Both the position numbers and the translations under genes were made by a program. Under the pieces are notes generated by a model. It saw only the letters and a list, made by a program, of their open reading frames with translations, searched no databases and was not told where the DNA came from. From Physcomitrium patens (Eukaryota; Streptophyta; Bryopsida; Funariales; Funariaceae), in assembly GCF_000002425.4 (NCBI RefSeq), contig NC_037265.1, positions 9,015,238 through 9,079,237 of the forward strand: a stretch of 64,000 bases of DNA. Direction: 5' to 3'. Each line of letters begins with the position of its first letter. Position 1 is the first letter of the stretch. Below, in pieces: positions 46,774-57,866 of the stretch.

Positions 46774-47775
46774 ATGGCTGAAAGTTTGGAATCCAAACTA
46801 GACGCCATCATAAATGCTCTTGCCTCGTTGTCACATAGGACAACAGAGATCGAAGGAGTCATGGTAGGACTCCATAACAATGGAGCATCTGGGATAGTGC
46901 CATCTAAAGCATATCAGCCTCAAACTTCTGCGCCAGAAGAAGCAGTTCTACCTCCATTTCAACAAGATTGAGTAGTCCTACAACGAAAGGAGCCTCGAGT
47001 TAGTCTTCCGAATAAGTTTGATGGAACTCGTTCCAAGTTTCGAGGTTTTGTCAACCAAATCAAGTTGATAACAATTTTACAATCCGAACGTTATCCGACG
47101 GAGGAAGCTCGTGTTGGGCTTGTTGGAACCTTGCTTACAGCACAAGCTCTGTCTTGGTTTACTCTCTTGTTCGAGAAGCGATCGCCAATTCTGAGCAACT
47201 TTGAAACGTTCTTGGAGGCGTTTGCAGAAGCATTTGGCGAGCATGATAAAGTTCGATGGGCTACAACAAAGATCCGATCGCTACGACAAGGAACACGCTC
47301 TGCATCAGTCTATGCCTCGGATTTCAAACAATTGGCAAGTGACATTAATTGGGGTGAAGAGGCATTGGTGAGTCAGTTTTATTGGGGCTTGAAGGATGAT
47401 GTGAAGGACTTGCTGTTATCTCTTCCTGATCCTCAAACGCTCAACAAAGCTATTAGCCAAGCTGTAAAGTGTGACAACCGCGTATTCCAGCGTCACCAAG
47501 ACCAACGTCCAAGACATCAAATGACTCGTTACGACATGACTATGTCTGCAAATAGCTTAAACTCACATTCGGAGGCAACAGACATGCAAATCGACACGAC
47601 GCGTGTCCGATCTCTTACTCCAACAAAGAAGAAACGGCGTATGGAGGAAGGGTTATGTTTGTACTGTGGAGAAGAAGGTCACAAGGTTGGAAATTGCCCC
47701 AAGAAGCAAAATTGGCACCCTGTCAAGACTAGAAGTGCGATGATTCCGGAAAACGACGATGCCCAGCCACAGTAG
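46774..47775 (+). pseudogene. gag: Element B gag, one stop codon
   Basis: ATG at 46,774 (MAESLESKLDAIINALASL) to TAG at 47,773, 333 codons, with a single in-frame TGA at 46,969-46,971. N-terminal heptad-like stretch, then the capsid-type gag domain (LPNKFDGTRSKFRGFVNQ, GTLLTAQALSWF, ASVYASDFKQLASDINW, LPDPQTLNKAISQAVKCDN) and an intact CCHC knuckle CLYCGEEGHKVGNC at about 47,656-47,697. This is the usual Ty3/gypsy chromovirus gag of about 330 residues. Because only one codon is damaged, a readthrough product is conceivable, but there is no evidence for it. Confidence 0.9.
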
Positions 47776-50700
47776 GAACCGTGCGGCTCGACAATCTAAT
47801 ATCACGACAACAATCAGGTTCCTCCTTCTCTGTCCAACCTGCCCGTTGTTTTACAATTCCTTTGTTTTTAGGCCCTCAAAAACAAAAAACTTTAGCTTTA
47901 TTGGATTCGGGGGCATCTACTTGTTTTTTAGATGAAGAGTTTGCTAAACGCCACAAGATCCGTTTAGTACAGAAGTCCAAACCTGTTCACGTAGAGGTGA
48001 TAGATGGACGACCCTTATTGTCAGGCAACGTTACCCACGAATCAGAACCTATAGAAGTGGTGTTTAAGGACCATAGTAGTCACGTTATTTTTAATATTAT
48101 TAGAACCCCATCAAGCCCTGTTATCCTTGGTCTTTCTTGGTTAGAAGATCATAATCCGTCCATTGATTGGAGGCTACGAAGGATAACATTTCCTGAAAAA
48201 AATAATAATAAACCTGTTGGTAGAACCTACATGAAGAAATCCATGTTTATTGGAGCGAGAACGTTCCTTAGATCGCCCAAGGAAGGCACACCATTTGTCA
48301 TTTATGCAGCTCCAACTAGCGACGAGAATATCTCAACATCGAATATACCAGAGCAATATAGGGATTTTGAAGACGTGTTTCAGAAGAAGAATGCCGATAT
48401 ACTGCCGAAACATCGACCATATGATTGCGCCATAGACTTAGAGGAAGGAGCGCAACCACCTTTTGGTCCAATATACAACCTATCGCAGACGGAGTTGGCA
48501 GAATTGCGGAAGTACATCGATGAGAATCTAGCCAAGAATTTTATTCGACATTCAAAGTCGCCAGCTGGAGCACCAATCCTATTCGTGAAGAAAAAGGATG
48601 GCTCACTGCGGATGTACGTGGACTATCGAGGACTCAACAAGGTGACCAAGAAAAATCGCTATCCCTTACCTTTGATCTCCGGCCTCTTAGATCAACTTGG
48701 ACGTGCAAGGATTTTTACAAAGATTGATTTAAGAGGAGCCTACAACCTTGTGCGAATCAAAGAAGGAGATGAATGGAAGACAGCCTTTCGTACAAGGTAT
48801 GGCCATTTTGAGTACAATGTCATGCCTTTTGGTCTTACCAATGCTCCAGCGGTCTTTCAGCATATGATGAACGACATCTTTCGGGAGTACCTCGATGACT
48901 TTGTTGTCATCTATCTGGATGATATTTTGATATTTTCCAAGAATGAAGAAGAACATGAGAAGCACGTTTGTTTGGTTCTTGAAAAACTACGCGAACGAGG
49001 ACTCTACGCTAAGTTGGAGAAGTGTCAATTTCACCAGAATGAGATGGAATTTTTGGGCTTCATTGCAACTACAGAGGGCTTGAAGATGGATCCCAAAAAG
49101 GTAGAAGCAATTATATCTTGGGAAGTTCCGAAGACAATTAGAGATGTTCAGTGTTTTCTTGGATTTGCTAACTTCTATCGAATCTTCATCAAGAATTATT
49201 GTCAAGTTGCTACACCACTCACGCGTCTAACAAGCAAAGACAAGCTCGAATAGGGATCACAAGCAGCAAAAGCATTTCAAGATCTCAAGACGGCATTTAC
49301 TACGGCTCCAATCTTGGTACACCCTGACTTTGCAAAGGCTTTCTATTTAGAGACCGATGCTTCAGATTTTGCTTTGGGAGTTGTGCTTTCACAGATGGGC
49401 ATAGACAAGAAGCTTCACCCAGTTGCGTTCTATTCACGGAAGTTCTCTCCTACTAAGATCAACTACAAGATCCACGACAAAGAGCTGCTTGCTATAGTGG
49501 ATGCCTTCCAAGAGTGGCGTCACTTCCTCGAAGGAGCTGCACATCCAGTGACTGTTTATACGGACCACAAGAATTTGGAGTACTTCATGACAGCTCGAAT
49601 TTTGAATTGTCGTCAAGCTCGATGGAATATGTCTCTATCACGATTTGACTTTATTATCACCTATTGCCCTGGAAAACAGCAAGGATTATCTGACGCATTA
49701 TTGAGGAGATCGTATCTTGCGCCAAAGGCTGGAGAAGCAGCGTTTGATCAATAATGTACAACATTGTTGAAACCAAAAAAATTCAAGATTTTTGCTACTG
49801 TTGCAACTATCGATGACGGCTTCCTCAGCGAGGTACGTACTGCGACCATTGAGGATTCTATAGCTCTTGACGTCAAACAACGTGTCGATAATGACAAGTT
49901 TAAGGTGGAGGGAGATCTTCTGTATTTTGAGGAGCGGTTGTATATCCCGAAAGGACCAACTCGACTCCGAGTACTTCAATCTCGCCACGACTTTCCAGCT
50001 GCGGGACATTTTGGATTCAACAAGACTTTGGAGCTCATTTCACGAGATTTTTGGTGGCCCCAAATGTGGAAGGATGTGAAAGAATTTGTCCTTTCTTGTG
50101 ATGTTTGTTCAAGATCCAAGATCCCTCGACATCGTCCGTATAGACTTCTCCAGCCATTGCCTATTCCGCACCGACCATGGTCTTCAGTTTCTATGGACTT
50201 CATTACGGACCTACTGCCATCGAATTCATTTGACAACATCTTTGTTGTGGTGGATCGATTTACAAAGATGGCGCATTTTGTGCCTTGCAAGAAAACATCG
50301 TCAAGTGAAGACACCGCAAGACTCTTTCTTGATAACATATATCGTTATCATGGCCTACCAGATGATATCGTGTCGGATCGAGGTACTCAGTTTGTATCCA
50401 AGTTTTGGAGGTCCCTCTTTGAGATATTGAAGGTGGATATTAAGCTCTCTTCGGCTTTTCATCCTCAAACTGACGGTCAAATGGAGCGGGTGAATCAAGT
50501 TTTGGAGCAATATTTACGATGCACCATCAACTATCAACAAGATGATTGGACTGCATATCTACCGCTTGCTGAGTTCGCATACAACAACACTCTTCATGCG
50601 TCAACTCAACAAACACCATTCTTCTTCAACTACGGATACCACCCCAAGCTCGATTTATTGAGTTCTTCAGCAAATAACAACCCAGCAGCTGAAGGATTTG

Positions 50701-51251
50701 TGAAGCAACTATCGGAGCTTCAAGCGACGTTGAAGCTTCAATTGCAATCTGCCCAAGAGAGTTACAAGGCATCTGCAGATAAATATTGAAATGAAGCGCC
50801 TACTTTTAAAGTTGGAAGTAAAGTATGGCTTCTTCGACAGAATATCAAGACCAAGCGGCCATGTGATAAATTGGACTATCGGAGATTAGGGCCATTTGTT
50901 ATCGAGAAGCAGATCAATCCGGTGGCATATCGTCTGGAGTTACCAACTACTATGAAGGTACATCCAGTCTTTCACGTGTCTTTGTTGGAACCTTATCGAG
51001 AGTCAGCTTTTCCCCAAAGAGTACAAAGTCCGCCACCAAGTATCGAAATTGAAAACCATGAGGAATACGAGGTGGAAAATATACTAGATTCACGACGTAA
51101 TAGGAGAAAATTGGAGTATTTAGTGCATTGGAGTGGATACGACATCAATGAACGAATGTGGGAGCGTGCCGAAAATCTTGCCAATGCGCCAAAAAAGATA
51201 CAAGAATTTCATCAACGATATCCTCATAAACCTAAGCCAATTCAACGATAG
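47733..51251 (+). pseudogene. pol: Element B pol (PR-RT-RNase H-IN-chromodomain)
   Basis: The frame opens at 47,733, overlaps gag by about 43 bases in -1, and runs to TAG 51,249-51,251 with stops at 49,251 (TAG), 49,752 (TAA) and 50,787 (TGA). D has Trp, Gln and Arg at these codons. Protease: LALLDSGASTCFLDEEF near 47,904. [38 protein letters not shown] at about 48,912-48,923. RNase H: LETDASDFALGVVLSQ, TDHKNLEYF. Integrase: HDFPAAGHFGFNKTLELI with CDVCSRSK, core MDFITD, SDRGTQFVS, GQMERVNQ (all three acidic residues kept). Chromodomain near 51,060-51,200 (EVENILDSRRNRRKLEYLVHW). All domains are complete; the element was recently functional. Confidence 0.92.
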
Positions 51252-51377
51252 CTTTTTGCTGAAGCTTGCTCATCAAGTAGCATAAAAAGGGGGGAGGGCA
51301 CCTCCAAAACCCATAGTTCGATAGTGTAGAACTTTGTTAGCAACTATAGTTTGCTCTCATCATTTTAGCCTTTAGAC

Positions 51378-51725
51378 ATGGATAGTCAAGATACTACACT
51401 TGTTATGTCATCTCAAGCGACTAGCTCACGAAGACGACCGCGAGATGAAGAACCGCCTGCACCACGACAACGTCGGAGGATACCGAGCAACAGATCGCTA
51501 GTAATTATATTTGAGGTCGAGCCTGCCTACGACGGTCAGCCAGAAGGTGTGTTTGGAGGAGAGTTTCACAATGAAGACACAGAAGTCCACGCTTGGTCAG
51601 AGGTTGAAGGTGTTGGTCACTACCATTGGCTCCAAGGGCCGATGAATCATTTGCCTCGCGAACAACAATTGGAATTCATAGCGGATGTGATGCGACAGAT
51701 TTTCATTTTCTTGCGTTGGTATTGA
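51378..51725 (+). CDS. ORF3 of B: intact unrecognised accessory protein
   Basis: A 115-residue ORF, 127 bp after pol and 50 bp before the 3' LTR, uninterrupted although gag and pol carry stops. It begins MDSQDTTLVMSSQ, has an Arg-rich part (SSRRRPRDE, RQRRRIPSNR) that could serve as a nuclear or nucleic-acid contact, then an acidic middle and a conserved C-terminal half: GHYHWLQGPMNHLPREQ, then FIADVMRQIFIFLRWY. The ORF3 of D at the same place shares about half of the residues in this half, and two relics keep it too. No signal peptide, transmembrane helix, CCHC or catalytic motif is visible. I do not recognise the family. Retention across diverged elements suggests a role in their life cycle; a captured host domain is an alternative. 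Confidence 0.75.
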   Translation: MDSQDTTLVMSSQATSSRRRPRDEEPPAPRQRRRIPSNRSLVIIFEVEPAYDGQPEGVFGGEFHNEDTEVHAWSEVEGVGHYHWLQGPMNHLPREQQLEFIADVMRQIFIFLRWY

Positions 51726-51761
51726 CTGATAACAACATTGCTTCTCGGAGACCTCGAAGTT

Positions 51762-51775
51762 AGAAGAGGAGGTGA
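51762..51775 (+). other. Polypurine tract of B
   Basis: AGAAGAGGAGGTGA directly before the 3' LTR start TGTCATGG. Confidence 0.8.
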
Positions 51776-52163
51776 TGTCATGGACATACATTGGAAGATT
51801 CTTCAAATATTCTTCTAGAATATTCTCTAAAGATTCTCTAAAGATTCTATTAGAAGGTTCTAGAATATTCTTAGAAGGTTCTAGAATATTCTGATAGATT
51901 GTAAGAAGTTGCTCGAGAAGTTTCCTAATTAGTAGAAGTTGTTGGAGAAGCGTCCTAGTTAGCGGAAGTAGCTCGAGAAGCTTCCTATTTAGTAGTATAT
52001 ATAGGAGTCGAGGCTGAAGGGTTCTTCAGTCTCGACAACACATCTCTTGGAGTTCTAGCTCACCTTTCTGGTGTTGTTCTTGTACTCATCTGTTTAATCT
52101 AGTTCTGCCACTTCTTCTTGAACTTCTTGTTAGATTTCAAGTCTGTATTTTGTATCCGTGACA
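51776..52163 (+). repeat. Element B 3' LTR
   Basis: 388 bp, TGTCATGG to CCGTGACA. Contains two consecutive four-unit heat-shock elements at 51,853-51,870 and 51,874-51,891, a three-unit one at 51,813-51,825, TATA near 51,996-52,003 and the perfect dyad 52,007-52,036. Lacks the 45-bp block of the 5' LTR. Confidence 0.95.
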
Positions 52164-53228
52164 ATAGGTCTCTAGACGTTACAGAGAACCCCGAACAACC
52201 CAAACTGTTAATCTTCAATACCCCTTTGTACTTACGATCTTGTATCCACTGACTGTCCTGTTAGATTAACCCAATAAATTTCATTCACTCCGCATACTCA
52301 ATCCTATAGACACCCCTTTAATCCTTCAATCATAGACGTAACTCGATTTTACAAAACAGTCAAGAGTATTCAAATCCACTTCACTTAAAAATCCCGATTC
52401 ACCATTACAACACTGACTTCAGCAGCGATTGCCTCAGTCTTCCCAAAACTCTATGAAGAAGAAAAATCCAAATTCTATGTCTTTCCTTCCCCGACCCGAA
52501 GCATGAAACTCCTCTCTCTAATTCCCTTGATCTTCAAAAACCTCCCCCCTCAAAACTATATCCCCCCTAACCTTATCCTCTGAATTTCTTCAATCTTCCG
52601 TCTTAGATCCGGAATTGGCTCCCACCTCAAGCTTGGATCCGAAATTGGCTCTCGCCGTCAAGCTTTCTCCTCCATTTTTACCTTTAAGAAATCCATTTAC
52701 CGAAAAAAACGTTCCCTGAAACGGAACAGAGAACAGGACAGCCTGAAACAAAATCGAACCCCGTAATCGGGACCACATTGAGTCGCCCGACCAATTCAGC
52801 TCCTATATTGGGAAAGATGCCCATAGTAACCTGGATGTTCCCGTAATTGGGTCAAATTGGTCCTCACGTCAGATTGGCTAAGATCCGTAGTAAGACCTGG
52901 ATTTCCCATAATTAGACCACATTGGGTTGACCGGCAAATTCAGGTCTCATATTGGATAAGAGGACCCGGATTGGATTATCAAAATTGGATCCAATTGGCT
53001 CCTCGAACCCATCGTGTGAATTGGTCCTTCTCTTCCTGCTGACTCCCGTTATTGGAAATGAACGGAGCATTTCAGTATGCCCCGGCTGACTGTAATGGAT
53101 TGACTGAACCTGACCACTAAGTATTTGTACTGGAGTTGGTCGATGCTCCCAATATTCGAGGTAACTGAATATTAATAAAATACCCCTTTCTTTTTATTTT
53201 CACTGTATACTCGTGTTACAAGACGACA
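52164..53228 (-). repeat. C1 5' LTR, right piece
   Basis: 1,065 bp from ATAGGTCTCTAG (including the right copy of the B target duplication) to AAGACGACA. Colinear with the C1 3' LTR. Followed by CCGG, the right copy of the C1 target duplication. Confidence 0.92.
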
Positions 53229-54305
53229 CCGGTAGATCTCTAGATATTACAAAGAACTCCGAACAACTCAAATTGCTAATCTTTGATACCGCTTTATACT
53301 CACGATCTTGTATCCACTGACTGTCTCGTTAGATTAACCCAATAAATTTCATTCACTCCGCATACTCAATCCTATAGACACCCTTTTAATTCTTCATCAC
53401 AAACGTAACTCGATTTCACAAAATAATTAAGAGTAATCAAATCCACTTCATTAAAAATCTTGATTCACCATTACAATACTGACTTCAGCAACGATTGCCT
53501 TAGTCTTTCCAAAACCCTATGAAGAAAAAAAAAAATCCAATTCTCTGTCTTTGTTCCCTGCACGAAGCATGAAGCTAGCTCTCTGATCCTTCAAAAAAAC
53601 CAAAAAAACCTCTTTTCTCTCCTCTCATTTCTTAACCTTAATTCTGAATTTCTTCAATCCTCCGTCTTGGATCCAAAATTGGCTCCCATCGTCAGAGCTT
53701 AGATCCAAAATTGGCTCTCGTCGTTAGAGCTTTCTCCTCCGTTTTTACCTTTAAGAGATCCTTTTATTGAAATGACGTTCCCGGAACGACACACAGGACG
53801 GAATAGCCTGAAACGGAATCGGAGCCTTGTAATCAGGACCACATTGAGTCGCCCGACCAATTCAGGTCTAATATTAGGTAAGAGTCCAATAGTAAGACCC
53901 CGATGTTCCCGTAATTGGATCAAATTGGTCCTTCGCGTCAGATTGGCTGAGGCCCGTAGTAAGACCGGATTTTCCCGTAATTAGACTGCATTGGATTGCC
54001 CGACCAATTCAGGTCTCATATTTGATAAGACCTGGATTAGATGTCTTGAAATTAGATCCAATTGGCTCTTCGAACCAGGCTCACCCGTTGTGTGAATTGG
54101 TCCTTTTCCTTCCTGCTGACTCCCGTTATTGGAATCGAATGGAGCATTTCAGTATGCCCCTGCTTACTGTAATGGGATGACTGAACCTGGCCACTCAGTA
54201 TTTGCACTGGAGTTGGTCGTTGCTCCTAATATTCGAGGTAACTGAACATTAATAAAAGTCCCCTTTCTTTATATTTTCACAGTATACTCGTGTTACAACA
54301 CGACA
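53229..54305 (-). repeat. C2 3' LTR, right piece
   Basis: Starts CCGGTAGATCTC and ends AACACGACA before the C2 polypurine tract. With 38,407-38,597 it makes about 1,264 bp, matching the 1,284-bp C2 5' LTR. Confidence 0.9.
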
Positions 54306-54367
54306 TCCACCCCCTCTGAACCTGTGCATCCTCCGGTATGCACCAATTTACCCAATTGCTGTTTGAT

Positions 54368-57300
54368 TCAGAATATATCCTCTACGTCTTTGTCCAGTTC
54401 GTCGTCGTCACCTTCATTATCCAAATCACTTTCATCTTCTTGTTGCAAAATCTCTATACCTTCATTAAGGTCTTCCATATTCATCTCCGCATGTCTTCAT
54501 TTAAATATTTTTACTCGCTTCCCTGCAATTGGTATTTTCAATTTTATACCATCTAACTCCCATAATGAGTAAGTCGCATTATTATGAACAGTTGTTACTA
54601 CATATGGTCCAAACCAACGTTTTGAAAATTTCTGCAAAGTACTATGTTGATTATCCAGACTATTGTCATAAATAAGTACCCAGTCACCTTCTTCGATTGC
54701 TTTAGGTCTCAATCGATGTTGCTTATCGAATCGCACCTTGTTTTATAACCTTGATCTTCTTAACCTTTCTAATGCTATTTGCACATCTTCCGATCTTTGT
54801 TCCAATTGTCGAATCCTAACAGCTAGAAGTTCTTCTCTTGTCAATCCATCTTCCCATGGTAGCATACTCCAAGTAAATACCTTTTCTTCAATCGATATAA
54901 TTGATTTTCGACCTATCATAAGTTCTACTGGCATATATCCTGTCACCAAACTATATGTTGTTCGATCAGTCCATATTGCAAATGACAAAAGCCGTGGCCA
55001 CTCTTTAACTTTCCCATTACAAGCTTTAACTAAAGCTTTCACAATCGATGGGTGACCGCGTTTGCTTTTTGCATTCCCTTCCGGATTATAAGCAATAGTC
55101 AGTGATAGTTTAACTCCACATCTTTCAAAGAACTTACGAGCTTCTTGTGCATTTAATTCTCCACGATCTGCAGTGATTTTTCCTACGCATCCGTAGCGGC
55201 AAATGACATCTTCAAGCAAAAACCTACAAATCCCCTCTGTAGATTTTGTCCTCAATGCTCTTCCTTCTACTTGATTTGATAAATCTTCACGAGCTAAAAC
55301 CAAATATCTCATCTGCCATAACCCAACCGACATAATAACCAAATGAACAATCCATTTAAAATGAATAGCTAGAGGATACGTAGGATGAAGACCATCTCGA
55401 TGTCAGATATTAGAATATGATTAATAGATTTCACATGACTCTACAAATGAGAGCACATCTCGATACATATTTTTCCACCAATATCGTTCCTTGAGTTTAG
55501 CAAAAGTAGCCCAGATTCCTCTATGCCCTCTCTATAAACTATCATGAAACTCCTTTAATAATTTTAGTTTTTCTTCCTTTTTGCCTATCACTCGTTGTGG
55601 CATCCCAATTCCTTTCTTCGGTCTCTTCCATAAGAATCCATCTCGAAGTAAAAATCCATATGCTTTTTTTTTTATTTGTTTGAATTTTTCTGTAGACCAA
55701 TTCCCCTACTTAGTCAAGGTATTCAAGTAATGACCAATATCCAATAATTCTCCTTCATAAGATTCTTCAAGAAATGGCTTGTCTTCTCTGTTGAGATTTG
55801 ATATTGAATAGAATTTCAATCCGACATCATCAATGTCTTCAACCATTTTGTCCTCCCTCTCGTATCTTGCTCGAGATATCATGTCTGCTACTAAATTGTC
55901 CTTTCTAGTGATATGCTTAAATTCTGGATTTAGTGACTTAATATAAGCAATCCATCTCAACATTGCAATATGTGGCATTGAACAGTTAATAATCATTCCA
56001 AGCAATGGCAAGCAATCTATTTCAATTACTACTACTGCCCCAATCAAATAGTCCTTTTCAGCTTTCATAGCCGAAACAACTCCCCAAAGTTCTCTTTTGA
56101 CTTGCGAATATGCACGCTGACGAATACTTAAAACTTTAGCTCCAAATCGAACTGCAAATCTACTCCCATTCGAATCATCTTGATCCACCGCCCATCCAAC
56201 GGCAATTCGACTAGCGTCTACAGTAAGAATCACTGGTCTATTGCACTTATAATCAACCTTCTTCAATATTGGAGGTGACATCAATAATTTCTTCAATCTT
56301 TGCATTGCCTGAATATGCCTTTCTTTCCATTCAAATCGGTAACCCTTGCGTAACAGTTCATATAATGGATCCGCTATGTGAGTAAAATAAGGGATCCAGA
56401 TTCGATAGAATACACATGCACCCAAAAACCTGCGAACCTCTGTTAAAGAACCACAATCCTCTTTCATCCTTCCAATTGCATCAACTTTAGTCGGATCTGG
56501 TTTTCTTCCGTAAGATCCACATAAATGTCCAACAATCACAACTTCTCGTACTCAAAATACGGATTTCATACTCGATAATGTAAGATGAACTTCTCCAAGC
56601 CGAGTTAAAATCTTTTCACAATCTTGTATATGATGAACAACATATTTGCGACACCCCCTCGTATCTAAAGTTTCATCCTTGTCTCCTTCTCTGCACCCTT
56701 TTATAGGAACATCATCTAGAAAAGGCATAGTCTTTTTCGGAATAAAATCTCTCAATACCTTATTCATCCCATTCATCATATGCGCAACTGAGTTGGTCGC
56801 GCCTTGAGGAAGAGTGCACATTTTAACCAATCCAAGTGGTGTCCTCATTGTTGTCATATCTCTACTTCTTTCGGCAAGTTGAAATTGATCATAACCTGAA
56901 TACAAGTCACCCATTGAATAGATCGCCCTTCCAGCAAACGCCTCAGCAAATTCATCCACAATAGGTCCAATTCTTGCATTCCTGACAGTTACTGCATTCA
57001 CCAGTTGCATATCTTGAATAAACCGTAGTGACCCATTCTTCTTAGGTTCCGTAAACCATCGACTAGAATACGACGTAAATGAAGGTTCTAATATTTGCAT
57101 CTTTATCTTTTCTTTTAATAGTTCCACTAATTTAGGTAAATGTGCCCTCGGTACTAAAATCGGTCTTAGATTCCAAGGTACATGCGGTACAGTGAAGATA
57201 ACTATAGATGTCATAATATTTGGATCCACACACTTAATTTCATGAGATTCGAAGGCAAACGATCTACCTTGTTTAGCCAACATCTTTTTGAAACAAGTAA

Positions 57301-57866
57301 TTTCCTCCAGCAATAAAGAACCATCAGAACCAATCTTCAATTCTATAAAAGTCTCTTTAGTAAACTGATGTCCAATACTCATTGGATCTCTTAAACTTGC
57401 TTCTTTTGATGCTTCTCCCATTTGTTCTTTAGAATCTTCTGGTAATGGTTCGGCAACAGGCTTTACTTTCTTATCTGCTGTTTTATATCTCGTCTCTACA
57501 ATGACTTCTAGTGCTTGAAAAGATTCAAGTATGGTATAAACCTCTCTTGAATGAATCTCAACAATCTTATCATTATCTCCTAACCCAATAGATGTAATCA
57601 ATTCCAATGAATCTTCCAGTCCATTTTCTTCATAAACACCTAAAATTCTCTCATCATCTTGCAATGTACCTAACTTGCATAATTGTCCTTCAATATTATA
57701 TAATCTTTTTCTTTCTTTTCTTTTAAAATCATTAACTTTCTTATACATAATATTTCCATTCTCCAATATACCAATAAAACTCGCAACAAAGGCACCTTCA
57801 TCTCGCGAGAGTACCTCCTCTTTTGTACCTCCATAATCTCGCTTTATAGTGGTACCTCTCCAAAAT
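54368..57866 (-). pseudogene. pol: C2 pol (RT, RNase H, integrase)
   Basis: Minus strand. The RT frame is open from just after the heptamer at about 57,860. RT 57,766-56,552 (404 codons) with a leader, RFIQDMQLVN, GDLYSGYDQFQL and FLDD near 56,718, ended by TGA after KSVF. Then RNase H 56,539-55,706 (VDASRIAVGWAV, IDCLPLLGM, LVADMISRARY), with RIWIPY intact, ended by TAG. Integrase finger near 55,560-55,430 with TAG and TAA, core 55,342-54,743 (TADRGELNAQEA, KSKRGH: the expected catalytic Glu of KSER reads Lys), C-part 54,736-54,497 and a tail to about 54,368. The shared stops with C1 show a common defective ancestor. Confidence 0.87.

Larger units (their letters stand above)
46038..52163 (+). 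mobile_element. Element B, complete chromovirus (6.13 kb)
   Basis: Plus-strand Ty3/gypsy chromovirus, the best preserved and innermost of the nest. 5' LTR 46,038-46,470, PBS, structured leader, gag, pol with chromodomain, ORF3, purine tract, 3' LTR 51,776-52,163, and a perfect 5-bp duplication. Coding lesions are four nonsense codons only. Confidence 0.95.
38598..53228 (-). mobile_element. Element C1, lineage-1 element inserted in C2 3' LTR
   Basis: Begins TGTCGTATTACG after CCGG and ends GTTACAAGACGACA before CCGG: a 4-bp target duplication in the LTR of C2. 3' LTR 38,598-39,856 (1,259 bp); 5' LTR 45,839-46,037 plus 52,164-53,228, also 1,259 bp once B and its duplication are removed. Net length about 8.5 kb. 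Confidence 0.92.

Noticed and set aside
49976..50338. 120-codon minus ORF and 114-codon plus ORF inside B integrase
   Set aside because: Shadows of the integrase frame, which has full motif support.
51378..51725. ORF3 as an envelope gene
   Set aside because: Too short, no signal peptide, no hydrophobic membrane segment, Arg-rich N-terminus.
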